From Acidimicrobiales bacterium (GTDB lineage Bacteria; Actinomycetota; Acidimicrobiia; Acidimicrobiales; SKKL01), in NCBI GenBank assembly GCA_034521975.1, contig JAXHLR010000010.1, forward strand, positions 62,001-126,000: DNA of 64,000 nt. The letters run 5' to 3'. The position numbers and the translations under genes are program-made. Below, piece by piece: positions 1 to 10,821 of this stretch; position 1 is the stretch's first letter, and every line of letters starts with the position of its first letter. The notes beneath the pieces were generated by a model. The model did not search any database. It was not told where the DNA came from and saw nothing but the letters and a program-made list of their open reading frames with translations.

Positions 1-2
1 AC

Positions 3-710
3 ATCCCCGGCCTCGACTACCACCGGGTCGACCCCGACGGGTCGATTCACATCGGTGCGCTGTGCCGCCACGTCGACCTCGAGCAGTCGACGACGTTGGC
101 CGACGCACAGCCGGTCCTGGCGGCGGTTGCGCCGTTGGTGGCCGACCCCATCGTGCGCACCCGGGGCACCCTCGTGGGCTCGCTCTGCCACGCCGACCCC
201 CAGGGCGACTGGGCGTCGGCCATGGTGGCCCTCGACGGCCAGGTCGTGGCCCAGGGCCCGCAGGGTCGTCGCTCGATCCCCGTCGCCGACTTCGTCGCCG
301 GACCGTTCCAGAACGTGCTCGCCCACGACGAGGTGGCGGTCGAGGCCGTCGTCCCCGCCCCCGCCGGCACCCCGGCGGGCGGGTACCTCAAGCTCGAACG
401 CCGCATCGGCGACTTCGCCACCGCCGGTGTCGCGGTGGCCCTCGACCTCGTGAACGGGTCGGTGTCCCGGGCAGGTGTCGGCCTCACCGGTGTCGGCAGC
501 TCCACCATCGCCGCGACCGACGCCGCGCAGGCGCTGGTCGGGGCGGCACTGTCGCCCGACGCGATCAACCGTGCCGCCGACCTCGCGGCCGAGGCGGCCC
601 AGCCCCGCAGCGACCACCGCGGCAGCGCCTCCTACAAGCGACAGGTCGTGCGCACCTTCGTGGTGCGCATCCTCACCAACGTGCTCGAATCCGACGAGAG
701 GGCAGCCTGA
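3..710 (+). CDS. coxM: CO dehydrogenase FAD-binding medium subunit, 5'-truncated
   Basis: This is the C-terminal part (about 235 residues) of the FAD subunit of a molybdenum hydroxylase; the N-terminus lies off the left edge. The frame is open from base 3 and reads [13 protein letters not shown], followed near residue 55 by [14 protein letters not shown], the FAD-pocket motif of the CO dehydrogenase/xanthine dehydrogenase FAD family. The subunit carries electrons from the CoxS iron-sulfur clusters to FAD and then to the respiratory quinone pool. The stop overlaps the coxS start (TGATG), and the M-S-L order is that of form I CO dehydrogenases. The assignment as CoxM rather than another hydroxylase subunit rests on the form I active site in the neighbouring large subunit. 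Confidence 0.9.
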   Translation: MPGLDYHRVDPDGSIHIGALCRHVDLEQSTTLADAQPVLAAVAPLVADPIVRTRGTLVGSLCHADPQGDWASAMVALDGQVVAQGPQGRRSIPVADFVAGPFQNVLAHDEVAVEAVVPAPAGTPAGGYLKLERRIGDFATAGVAVALDLVNGSVSRAGVGLTGVGSSTIAATDAAQALVGAALSPDAINRAADLAAEAAQPRSDHRGSASYKRQVVRTFVVRILTNVLESDERAA

Positions 711-1269
711 TGACGAGTCTCTTCTCGGAGATCTCCCCCGAACCCGCGGCCGATGTCCCGGTCCGGCGCATCACCGTCACTGTCAACGGTCAACGCCGCA
801 GCGCCGATGTCGAGCCGCGGTTGCTGCTCGCCCACCTGCTCCGTCAGGCCTTCCGCCTCACCGGCACCCACACCGGCTGCGACACCACCAACTGCGGTGC
901 GTGCACCGTGTTGTACGACGGTCAACCGGTCAAGAGCTGCACGATGCTGGCCGTCCAGGCCGACGGTCACGAGGTGACCACGGTGGAAGGGCTGGCCGGG
1001 GCCAGCGAGCTGCACCCCGTCCAGGAGGGCTTCCGCGACGAGCACGGCCTCCAGTGCGGGTTCTGCACCCCCGGGATGATGCTGGCCGCCAAGGCGTTGC
1101 TCGACCGCAACCCCGACCCCACCGAGGACGAGGTGCGCTGGGCGCTGTCGGGCAACCTCTGTCGTTGCACCGGCTACCAGAACATCGTCAAGTCGGTGCT
1201 GTGGGCGGCGGACAAGATGCGCGGACCCGACACCGGCGGTGGAGGCGACCGACACGACGAGGAGCAGCC

Positions 1270-1273
<4 letters not shown>
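710..1273 (+). CDS. coxS: CO dehydrogenase small [2Fe-2S] subunit
   Basis: This 187-residue protein carries the two [2Fe-2S] clusters that move electrons from the molybdenum centre of CoxL to the FAD of CoxM. Plant-ferredoxin-type cysteines are visible at 57, 62, 65 and 77 ([10 protein letters not shown]...C), and the second, alpha-helical domain has the pairs C116/C119 (CGFCTPGM) and C151/C153 ([10 protein letters not shown]). All eight ligands are present. The ATG at 710 overlaps the coxM stop, and the end overlaps the coxL start by four bases, so the three subunits should be translated in stoichiometry. The N-terminus is about 20 residues longer than the ferredoxin fold needs. Family assignment is firm. 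Confidence 0.95.
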
Positions 1274-3650
<2,377 letters not shown>

Positions 3651-3654
<4 letters not shown>

Positions 3655-4604
3655 ACGAGCAGCGGTCCGACGGCTGGGGCATCGTCGAACGGGCGGTCGA
3701 GCTGGCTCGCCGTGGCGAGGAGTTCGCGCTGGCCACCGTCGTGTGGCGCCAGGCACCGACGTCGGGCCAGCACGGCTCGCGGGCCATCGTGACCCGCTCG
3801 GGCGAGCTCCACGGCTGGATCGGTGGAGCCTGCTCCGAGCCGGTCCTCATCCGCGAGGCACAGCGGTCGCTGGCCGATCGAGAACCCCGGCTGCTGGTGC
3901 TCGGAGCCCCGGACCAGTTCGGCGATGTTCCCGAGGGGATGACGTCGATCGCCATGGCCTGTCAGAGCGAGGGAGCGATGCAGATCCACATCGAACCGGT
4001 GCAACCCGCACCCCACCTCGTGGTGGTGGGACGATCCCCGATGGCTCACACCCTGGCCGACATGGCCGGGGTGCTCGACTGGTCGGTCGACATCGTCGAC
4101 GCCCCCGACTTCTCACCCTCGACGGTCGATCAGCGCTCGATGGTGGTCGTCGCCACCCAGGGCCACGGCGACGAAGAGGTGCTGGAACAGGTCGTCGCCG
4201 CCGATCCCGCCTACGTGGGGCTGGTCGCCTCGCACCGCCGGGGCGAGGCCGTGCTCGGCTACCTCGCCGACCGCGGCGTCCCCTCCGACGTGCTCGAACA
4301 GGTCCGGGTGCCGGTCGGCCTCGACCTCGGTCACACCAGCCACCGCGAGATGGCGGTCGCCGTGCTCGCCGAGATCGTGCAGCTGCGAGCAGCAGGCGAG
4401 CTCACGCCCGCCGACGCTGGTGCCGCTGCCGTGGTTCGCCCGGCCGAGGCCATCGACCCGGTGTGTGGCATGACCGTCACCGCCGACGCCTCGGGCCGGC
4501 CCTTCGAGTACCAGGGCACCACCTACTACTTCTGCTGTCCCGGCTGCCGGGCGGCGTTCGAGAAGGATCCCGAAGCCCACTTCACCCCGGGGGCCCGATG
4601 CTGA
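3651..4604 (+). CDS. coxF: XdhC/CoxF-like maturation factor with C-terminal YHS domain
   Basis: This 317-residue protein starts at a GTG whose GTGA overlaps the coxL stop. The N-terminal XdhC/CoxI-type region (about 5-115, with LATVVWRQAPTSGQHGSRA and GWIGGACSEP) is followed by a Rossmann-like region (about 121-245, HLVVVGRSPMAHTLADMAG) typical of proteins that insert or sulfurate the molybdenum cofactor. Residues 268-310 add a YHS domain (DPVCGMTV, then YYFCCPGCRAAF; Cys272, 295, 296 and 299), a fold linked to binding of copper and other soft metals. Because form I CODH needs both sulfurated Mo and Cu, a Mo- plus Cu-handling factor is an attractive inference. The symbol follows operon position and family; the actual role is not shown by sequence. 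Confidence 0.8.
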
Positions 4605-5191
4605 TCACCAACGACTTCGAGGTCGCCGAGCCCGCCGACGACGTCTGGCGGTTCTTCGACGACATCCCGCAGGTCGCGGCATGCCTGCCCGGCGCCGAGC
4701 TCAGCGACCAGACCAGCGAGAACAGCTTCGAGGGCGGGGTCGCCATCCGGCTCGGTCCGGTCCGGCTCGAGTTCGGCGGCACCGCCACCATCACCGAGCG
4801 CGACGACGCCAACCGCCGCATCGTCGTCGACGCCTCCGGGGCCGACGTGAAGGGCCGGGGCCAGGCGGCGATGCTGCTGACCGCCACGGTCGCCAACACG
4901 TCGAGCGGTTCGCGGGTCGAGGTGAGCATCGACCTGACGCTGTCGGGTGCGGCCGCCCAGTACGGGCGGGGCATGGTCTCCGACGTCACCTCGGTGCTGA
5001 TGGACGACTTCGCCACCAACATGACGAACCGCGTCGATGCCATCCGCCGTGGCGTCTCGCCCGATCAGATCGACACGGTCAAGCCGGCCGGTGGTCTGGT
5101 GATCGCGTTCCGCGCGGCGCGCATGGCCCTGGCCCGGGTCTTGGGGCGGTTCTTCCTTCCGTACCGTCCACCCGCCGCCACCAACGCCTGA
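4598..5191 (+). CDS. coxG: CoxG, membrane-associating CODH partner
   Basis: This 197-residue protein has an SRPBCC (START-like) fold of the CoxG family: MLITNDFEVAEPADDVWRFF, then a conserved CLPGAEL at about 30, and IDLTLSGAAAQYGRGMV at about 108-124. A C-terminal tail (about 160-190, rich in Ala, Leu, Arg and Phe, with VLGRFFLPY) looks like an amphipathic membrane-binding helix. In mycobacteria CoxG recruits CO dehydrogenase to the membrane and handles menaquinone for electron delivery, and the same job is likely here. It overlaps coxF by seven bases and sits just before a run of small membrane proteins, supporting a membrane-coupling role for the downstream set. Confidence 0.88.
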   Translation: MLITNDFEVAEPADDVWRFFDDIPQVAACLPGAELSDQTSENSFEGGVAIRLGPVRLEFGGTATITERDDANRRIVVDASGADVKGRGQAAMLLTATVANTSSGSRVEVSIDLTLSGAAAQYGRGMVSDVTSVLMDDFATNMTNRVDAIRRGVSPDQIDTVKPAGGLVIAFRAARMALARVLGRFFLPYRPPAATNA

Positions 5192-5203
5192 CGAGGAGCT
5201 GTC

Positions 5204-5470
5204 ATGACCCTGTGGGGACTCGGAAACCTGATCCTGCTTCTGGCGGTGGTGCCGGTGCTGGTGGCGCTGCTCAACCGAGTGCTGGCTGCGCTCGAACGGA
5301 TCCGGGCCGCCTCCGACGACATCCTCGCCGGTGGGGTCGCCCTCATCGGCGAGCTCGACGACACACCCGAGCTGCTGGCCACCACCGACGCCACCATCCA
5401 CGACGTATCGGTCGGCGCCGTTCGCTACGCCGGCTCGGTCGCCAAGCTCCTGCCACCGAAGGAGGACTGA
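5204..5470 (+). CDS. Small single-helix membrane protein 1 of cox operon
   Basis: This 88-residue protein of unknown function begins with a hydrophobic helix (about 3-24, LGNLILLLAVVPVLVALL) followed by RVLAALERIRAASDDILAGG and a helical tail ending in charged KED. It starts 12 bases after coxG behind GACGAGGAG and is followed after three bases by the next gene, so it should be in the coxMSLFG transcript. The layout (one N-terminal membrane helix, then an amphipathic cytoplasmic helix) recurs in the next four genes. I do not recognise a named family; the tail resembles the generic coiled region of DUF948-type proteins. A membrane-anchoring or scaffolding role for CO dehydrogenase is inference from context. 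Confidence 0.75.
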   Translation: MTLWGLGNLILLLAVVPVLVALLNRVLAALERIRAASDDILAGGVALIGELDDTPELLATTDATIHDVSVGAVRYAGSVAKLLPPKED

Positions 5471-5473
5471 ATC

Positions 5474-5701
5474 GTGCCCGCCGCCGCCATCGTGACCCTG
5501 GTGCTCGCCACCCTGATCATCGCCACCGCCGCGCTCGGTCTCATCCGGGTCATCTTCCACTTGCGGGCGATCCACGCCACCCTCGGCCAGGTCGTCGGGG
5601 GTGTGCAGGTGATCGCCGACAAGACCAGCACCGTGCCGACCGTCGTGGCATCGGTCAACGAGAGCCTGAAGCCGGTCCGCGACTTCAGCGAGTCGATCTG
5701 A
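5474..5701 (+). CDS. Small single-helix membrane protein 2 of cox operon
   Basis: This 75-residue protein uses GTG as start, three bases after the previous stop, with GGAGG visible at the end of the preceding gene. Residues 3-26 form a hydrophobic helix (AAAIVTLVLATLIIATAALGLI), then a basic RVIFHLRAIHATL and a helical tail with QVVGGVQVIADKTSTVP and SVNESLKPVRDF. The tail lines up loosely with those of small proteins 3 and 4 (spaced I, L, V and T positions). Its TGA overlaps the ATG of the next gene, indicating translational coupling. Function is unknown; membership of the cox transcription unit is clear from spacing. Confidence 0.72.
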   Translation: MPAAAIVTLVLATLIIATAALGLIRVIFHLRAIHATLGQVVGGVQVIADKTSTVPTVVASVNESLKPVRDFSESI

Positions 5702-5982
5702 TGGGGGTCTCGATGTCGAGCCTGGTGCTGGCGTCCGAGTCGATCACCGGATGGGTGGTCGGCTATGTCATCGGTGGGGTGGTGGTGTTGGTGGTGGTGG
5801 CGCTGGTGGTACCGATCCTGCTGCTGGCCCGGTCGATCGGCACCGACGCCACCCGCATCAACGACGGGCTGGGTGCTGCGGTGCACAACACCGCGGCCCT
5901 CGCCGAGCTCAAGACGACGAACGAGTCCGCCGAGGCCATCGTCGCCGGCCTCCGGCGCGGACGCACCCGGTTGGGAGGCTGA
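5701..5982 (+). CDS. Small single-helix membrane protein 3 of cox operon
   Basis: This 93-residue protein starts at the ATG overlapping the previous stop; a second in-frame ATG lies four codons later. A strongly hydrophobic, valine-rich segment (about 19-43, GYVIGGVVVLVVVALVVPI) is followed by ARSIGTDATRINDGLGAAV and HNTAALAELKTTNESAEAIV, then a basic RRGRTRLGG terminus. The post-membrane part aligns with small protein 4 at RSI, the spaced I...L, N-T-A and the A..I/V..GL ending, so the two are probably paralogues. No family name is recognised. The basic tail would favour a cytoplasmic C-terminus. Confidence 0.75.
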   Translation: MGVSMSSLVLASESITGWVVGYVIGGVVVLVVVALVVPILLLARSIGTDATRINDGLGAAVHNTAALAELKTTNESAEAIVAGLRRGRTRLGG

Positions 5983-5984
5983 GG

Positions 5985-6275
5985 ATGGTCGTACTGGCAC
6001 TGACGTCTACGCAGGAGAACCTGTGGTGGGGAGCGATCATCGCCGGGGCGGTCGTGGTGATCGCCGTTGCGGCGTTGCTCACGATCCTGGTGATGCTCGT
6101 CCGCTCGATCGAGCAGCGGGTCGATCTCATCCGCTCCACGCTCGACCAGGCGGCGGAGAACACCGCCGACACAGCGCTCATCGCCGAGACCGCCCAGCGG
6201 GTCGAGGCGGTGCTCAACGAAGGGCTCGAGCACCACCTGTTCCTCGGCCGGGTCCTCGAGAAGGTGCGCTCATGA
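5985..6275 (+). CDS. Small single-helix membrane protein 4 of cox operon
   Basis: This 96-residue protein starts two bases after the previous stop, with GGGAGGCTGAGG as ribosome-binding region. An N-terminal segment LALTSTQENLWWG leads into a hydrophobic helix (about 18-41, AIIAGAVVVIAVAALLTILVM), then VRSIEQRVDLIRSTLDQAAENT and ETAQRVEAVLNEGLEHH, a clear amphipathic heptad-like helix. It aligns with small protein 3 over the helix after the membrane. The stop overlaps the next start (ATGA). Unknown function; likely part of the membrane arrangement around CO dehydrogenase given operon context. Confidence 0.75.
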   Translation: MVVLALTSTQENLWWGAIIAGAVVVIAVAALLTILVMLVRSIEQRVDLIRSTLDQAAENTADTALIAETAQRVEAVLNEGLEHHLFLGRVLEKVRS

Positions 6276-6649
6276 CCACGCTCGTCGTCCTCTCGGTCGT
6301 CGTCATCGTGGCGCTCGTCGCCGTGTTGGCGGCCTACCTGTTCATCGTCGGCTCCCAGCTCACCCGCGTCGCCGGCAAGCTCGAGGAGTGCGCCGAGACG
6401 GTGTGGACCATCAAGGCCAACGCCGAGCCGATCGCACCCGGTGTCGCACACATCAACCACACCGGCGGTGTCGTCGCCGGCGCGCTTCCCCTGCTGTTCA
6501 ACATGGCCGAGGGGATCGTCACCGGCGCCACCTACGAACCGACACCCGAGTCGGCACAGCGACCCCCGGCCCGACCCGCCATGGGCACCCGCCGCAGCCG
6601 TCTCACCGAGGCCGTCGGCTACCGACCCGACGGCGCGGGCAGCTCATAG
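6272..6649 (+). CDS. Small single-helix membrane protein 5 of cox operon
   Basis: This 125-residue protein is the last gene of the cox plus-strand unit and overlaps its predecessor by four bases. Residues 2-26 form the membrane helix (TLVVLSVVVIVALVAVLAAY), followed by GSQLTRVAGKLEECAETVW, a second moderately hydrophobic stretch (about 66-82, GVVAGALPLLFNMAEGIV) and a Pro/Arg-rich tail. It shares the single-helix-plus-coil plan of the preceding four proteins but is longer. I recognise no family. A convergent-gene hairpin lies 25 bases downstream. Confidence 0.75.
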   Translation: MTTLVVLSVVVIVALVAVLAAYLFIVGSQLTRVAGKLEECAETVWTIKANAEPIAPGVAHINHTGGVVAGALPLLFNMAEGIVTGATYEPTPESAQRPPARPAMGTRRSRLTEAVGYRPDGAGSS

Positions 6650-6674
6650 CGTCAGCGCGGAGCGCTTGCCCGAC

Positions 6675-6696
6675 AGCTCCCCCCAAACCGGGAGCT
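6675..6696. terminator. Hairpin between convergent cox units
   Basis: AGCTCCC and GGGAGCT form a 7-bp stem around an 8-nt loop in the 59-bp gap between the plus-strand cox operon and the GIY-YIG gene on the minus strand. There is no clear U-run, so termination is a moderate inference based on position. Confidence 0.45.
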
Positions 6697-6708
6697 CACC
6701 TATCGATC

Positions 6709-7155
6709 TCAGCTGCCGTCGTGTCCCGAGGGGTCGCGCCCGGTGGTGAGGGGTCCGGTGGTGGGGGCCTCGTAGCTGCCGATCCACTCGTCCCGCCAGG
6801 CCGGGTCGTACTGCTCGGGGTTGCAGCTCGGCTGGTACATGGCGATGAGCTCGCGGACGATCTGCTCGCGGTGTGCGGGCAGGCCGCCAGGCACCTCGTA
6901 GGTGCAGACGTGCAGGTTGAACCGGTCGCCGGCCCGCTTGGTCCAGCAGGAGGCTTGCGGGTGCTTGAACGGGAACCGCTCGCGCGACAGGTCGTCGCCG
7001 TGACCGACGTAGATCACCGCGAACCGCTGGGGCTTGGACTCGGGATCGGGCCGGGTGAGGATGCCGTACACCCCAGGCGACGCGGGCGGTGTCCAGCCGG
7101 CGAGCACCCGGGGCCCTTCGAAGGGGTAGCCGGCGAGCGACCCGAGCCGGATCAT
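6709..7155 (-). CDS. GIY-YIG-fold protein
   Basis: This 148-residue protein has the GIY-YIG signature in degenerate form: PGVYGILTR near residue 28 (GIY element) and FAVIYVGHGDDL near residue 46 (YIG element), followed by a basic helix with SRERFPFKH. Members of this superfamily are nucleases or nuclease-like DNA-binding proteins. A later glutamate-containing helix (REQIVRELIAMYQPSCNP) could hold the metal-binding residue. The ATG at 7155 overlaps the upstream gene's stop by four bases and gives a compact single-domain protein; the longer open frame upstream is not needed. It is the last gene of the coxDE-side operon, an unexpected neighbour with no obvious role in CO oxidation. Confidence 0.7.
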   Translation of the reverse strand: MIRLGSLAGYPFEGPRVLAGWTPPASPGVYGILTRPDPESKPQRFAVIYVGHGDDLSRERFPFKHPQASCWTKRAGDRFNLHVCTYEVPGGLPAHREQIVRELIAMYQPSCNPEQYDPAWRDEWIGSYEAPTTGPLTTGRDPSGHDGS

Positions 7156-7454
7156 CCCGGCTCCTCGGGGTCGACCAGGTCGTCGAGCTCGCCGATGACC
7201 TCGGCCCTGGTGGCGGGCCAATCCGGTAACCCGGCCTGTTCGGCCGCCCGGAGGAACGCGGGCACGGCGACCTCGACCGCCTCGTCGGCCGTCGCCGCCT
7301 CGACGATGACCTGCGCGCCGTAGCTCATGGTGCCGATGCCGCTGGCGATGCCGCCCATGGGGGCGACGGCGTCGGCCAGCGCAACGACCTCGTCGTGGGT
7401 CACCACCCGGTCGCCCTCGGCCACCACCGACACGCTCCACCTCATCGTCTCCAT
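7152..7454 (-). CDS. Conserved-looking small alpha/beta protein
   Basis: This 100-residue soluble protein of unknown function reads METMRWSVSVVAEGDRVV at the start, has an Ala/Val-rich middle (GGIASGIGTMSYGAQVIVEA) and an acidic end. The alternation of strands and helices suggests a small ferredoxin-like or ACT-like fold, but I cannot name a family. The ATG at 7454 is chosen because GAGGTGAG lies five bases upstream; a GTG at 7463 overlapping the coxE stop is a possible alternative. It is translationally coupled to the GIY-YIG gene and follows coxE, so it belongs to the same operon. Confidence 0.65.
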   Translation of the reverse strand: METMRWSVSVVAEGDRVVTHDEVVALADAVAPMGGIASGIGTMSYGAQVIVEAATADEAVEVAVPAFLRAAEQAGLPDWPATRAEVIGELDDLVDPEEPG

Positions 7455-7459
7455 CGCGC

Positions 7460-8579
7460 TCACCTCAGCTCGGGCAGCATCGTGGCGAACTCCTCGAGGC
7501 TGCGCAGGTTGTGGCCGGAGACGATGATGTCGATGTGGGGAGCAGCGACCATCATCGCGAGCGATGTGGGCCGGAACTCGGGGTCGTCGCCCTTGTGGGG
7601 GTTCATCCACACGACCCGGTGGCTGAGCCGGTGGAGGCGCTCCATGGCCCCCGCCAGCACCGCAGGGTCGCCCCGATCGAGCCCGTCGGAGCAGATGACG
7701 ACGATCGCGCCCCTGCTGGTGCCTCGCCGCCCCCACCGGCGCACGAACTCGTCGAGCGAGTCGCCGATGCGGGTGCCGCCGTCCCAGTCGAACACCTCGT
7801 CGGCGGCGCGGGCCATGGCGTCGTCGGCGCGCCGCCGGTCGAGCGCCTTGGTGATGCGGGTGAGTCGGGTGCCGAAGCAGAAGACCTCGACGCGGTCCGA
7901 TGCCCGTCGGGCCGAGTGGGCGAACTGCAAGAGGTTGCGCGAGTAGTCCGACATCGACCCCGACACGTCGAGGATCAACACGACCGGGCGGATGCGGAGC
8001 TTGCGGCGAAGCCACAGGAGGTCGCCCGGCTCGCCGTGCATCCGCATGGTCTCGCGCGCCATGCGGCGGGCGTCGAGGCGTCGACCGGAGCGGGTGGGCG
8101 CGCTGCGCCGGGTTCTGCGCTGGGGTGGCCGCAGCCGGGTCCGGGCCATGATGCGCCGCAGCGCAGCCAGCTCCTCAGGGGTGCAGGCCGAGAAGGCCTT
8201 GTTCCTCCACACCTCGGAGCCGGAGGCCACGAGGCCGAGCTGTGCTTCGTCCTCCTCGGAGGACTCGTCGCCCGGTTCGGAGTCGGGGATCTGCAGCACC
8301 GCCTCCCGGCCGCTCACGCTGTCCGTGGGGGTCTGGAGCACATCGGCCCCTGGGGCGTCCTCGCCGAGGAAGAAGTGGCGGAACACCCGGTCATAGACCG
8401 TGATCTGGTCGCGGCGGGTCACCAGGGTGGTGCGCCCCGCCCAGTAGAGGTCGACCAGGTCGGTGGGGTCGAGGGCGGCAACCGCGGTGCAGTAGGTCAC
8501 CACGTCGCCCGAACCGATCGCCATGCCGGCCTCGCGCAGCTCGTGGCCGAACTCGACGAGCAGATCGGAGACGGCGAGC

Positions 8580-8587
<8 letters not shown>
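7460..8587 (-). CDS. coxE: CoxE-like von Willebrand factor A protein
   Basis: This roughly 375-residue protein has an N-terminal helical region, an acidic linker (GDESSEEDE, about 106-114), a basic stretch and a C-terminal VWA domain. The metal-ion-dependent adhesion site DVSGSMS begins at residue 207, with later conserved T (DGGTRIGDSL) and D (CSDGLDRGD). CoxE and the MoxR ATPase CoxD work together in maturing the Cu-Mo active site of CO dehydrogenase, as shown for Oligotropha. The ATG at 8587 (or GTG at 8590) lies inside the end of coxD, giving an 8-11-base overlap. The pairing with coxD opposite the coxMSL operon supports the assignment. Confidence 0.88.
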
Positions 8588-9473
<886 letters not shown>

Positions 9474-9503
9474 CGACCGACCGGATCGCCCCGTGCGCCG
9501 ATG

Positions 9504-9764
9504 TCAGCGGGAATCGGACTGGCCGAACACGAGGTCGCCCACGGTGCCGCCGGAGGTGTTGAGCTTGCCCTCGCGGGCCAACCGGTCGCGCCAGGCCTCA
9601 CCGAGGTCGGTTCCGGGTTCGGCCAAGCCGTCGAAGGTGATCTCGCGGGTGTTCTTGCACTGCTTGGTGGGGCTGCAGTCCTCGTCGACCGGCAGGGCGA
9701 CCTCGCCCTGGGCCGCCCACACGGCGCGGAGCACGTCGCGGGTTTCGTCGGTCTCGTGGGTCAT
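9504..9764 (-). CDS. Small acidic protein in cox maturation operon
   Basis: This 86-residue protein of unknown function starts at 9764, where GAAAGGAG sits 8 bases upstream; an in-frame start 13 codons earlier lacks such a site. The sequence has DEDCSPTKQCKNTREITF in the middle, with two cysteines six apart, and GTVGDLVFGQ near the end. I recognise no family and see no membrane segment. Its position between the XdhC-family gene and coxD makes an accessory role in CO dehydrogenase maturation plausible, but nothing in the sequence proves it. Confidence 0.65.
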   Translation of the reverse strand: MTHETDETRDVLRAVWAAQGEVALPVDEDCSPTKQCKNTREITFDGLAEPGTDLGEAWRDRLAREGKLNTSGGTVGDLVFGQSDSR

Positions 9765-9839
9765 GGCGGCAGCTCCTTTCCCCATGGGTCCCGTCGGCTT
9801 CACGCTACCAGTGGACCGGAGTGGTTGCGCCTTGGACGA

Positions 9840-10766
9840 TCAGGTCCCAGACGGGGGAGTCGATCGGTAGAGCGCGCCCAGCGCCTCGGCCAGGACCGCC
9901 ACCGCCACCTCGGGCGGGCTGTTGGCGCCGATGTCGAGCCCGGCGGGGCCGTGGACCCGGTCGAGGTCGGTCACGCCCCGGTAGGCGAGCCAGTCGGCCC
10001 GGGCCTGTTGCATCCTCCGCGAGCCGAGGGCGCCGATGTATCCGGCGTCGGTGTCGAGCGCCGCGTCCAGCGCGGCACCGGCGACCTCGAGGTCGTGGTG
10101 GGCGACGACCACGCAGTCGCCCGCCGAGAGACCGGCGATCAGCCCGGTCGCGGTCGAGGCGTCGGCCGCGACCGCGGTCTGCCAGCCGAGCAGGGCACCC
10201 GCTGCCACCAGCGCCTCGACCATCGGCCCACCACCGACGAGGACGAGCTTGGTGGTCGGGGCCAGCACCGTCACCAGCGTGTCGCCGTCGACGCTCACGC
10301 TGGCCGCACCGGAACGGAACCGCTCGGCCACCTGGTCGTCGGCGTCGTCGATCGTGGCTCCGGTGTAGAGCGTGGTGGAGGTGATCCGGTCGCCGTCGAG
10401 TCGGCTGACCAGACATGCCGGCTGACGGTCGATGAGCACCTGCCACAGCTCGTCGGGTAGCTCCGAGGCTGGTGTCAGTACGCAACGGGCCCGGCCTCCG
10501 GCAGGAAGCCCGGCGACCGCGGCGTCGATCGCGCTCACATCCAGGTCGTGCAGGCGGCCGGTGCTGGGCTGGAGTCCGGCGAGCTCGGCCAGCTGGCTGT
10601 CGAGCGCACCGTCGAGCAGGGAGCCGATGCGGCCGCCGCCCGGTGTCAGGGCCAAGGCGCCGGTGGGATCGACGGCCCCCAGCTGCTCGGTGTCGACGAT
10701 CCAGGCCACATCGACGCGGGTGTCGGCCCGCCGGCAGGCCGCCACGCTCAGCGCGATGTCGTACAC
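9840..10766 (-). CDS. XdhC/CoxI family molybdenum-cofactor maturation protein
   Basis: This 308-residue protein has the XdhC-type N-terminal region with a GGGRIGSLLDGALDSQL segment near residue 43 and a C-terminal Rossmann domain (TKLVLVGGGPMVEALVAAG, about 175-193) ending with GLDIGANSPPEVAVAVLAE, the standard XdhC tail. XdhC proteins bind and sulfurate molybdenum cofactor before insertion. It is the second such protein in the locus; the first is fused to a YHS domain. The GTG at 10766 is chosen because TAGGCT lies exactly seven bases upstream, a leaderless-type promoter, and because the longer open frame adds an unlikely N-terminus. Confidence 0.85.
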   Translation of the reverse strand: MYDIALSVAACRRADTRVDVAWIVDTEQLGAVDPTGALALTPGGGRIGSLLDGALDSQLAELAGLQPSTGRLHDLDVSAIDAAVAGLPAGGRARCVLTPASELPDELWQVLIDRQPACLVSRLDGDRITSTTLYTGATIDDADDQVAERFRSGAASVSVDGDTLVTVLAPTTKLVLVGGGPMVEALVAAGALLGWQTAVAADASTATGLIAGLSAGDCVVVAHHDLEVAGAALDAALDTDAGYIGALGSRRMQQARADWLAYRGVTDLDRVHGPAGLDIGANSPPEVAVAVLAEALGALYRSTPPSGT

Positions 10767-10773
10767 GTGCCCG

Positions 10774-10779
10774 AGCCTA
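10774..10779 (-). promoter_or_regulatory. Leaderless-type -10 box for XdhC-family gene
   Basis: TAGGCT on the minus strand ends seven bases before the GTG at 10766, so transcription would begin at or next to the start codon. It would drive the xdhC-small protein-coxD-coxE operon. Confidence 0.55.
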
Positions 10780-10821
10780 TCGAGCCTGCCTTCGTCTTGA
10801 TCGGTGGGCGAGAATGAACGA

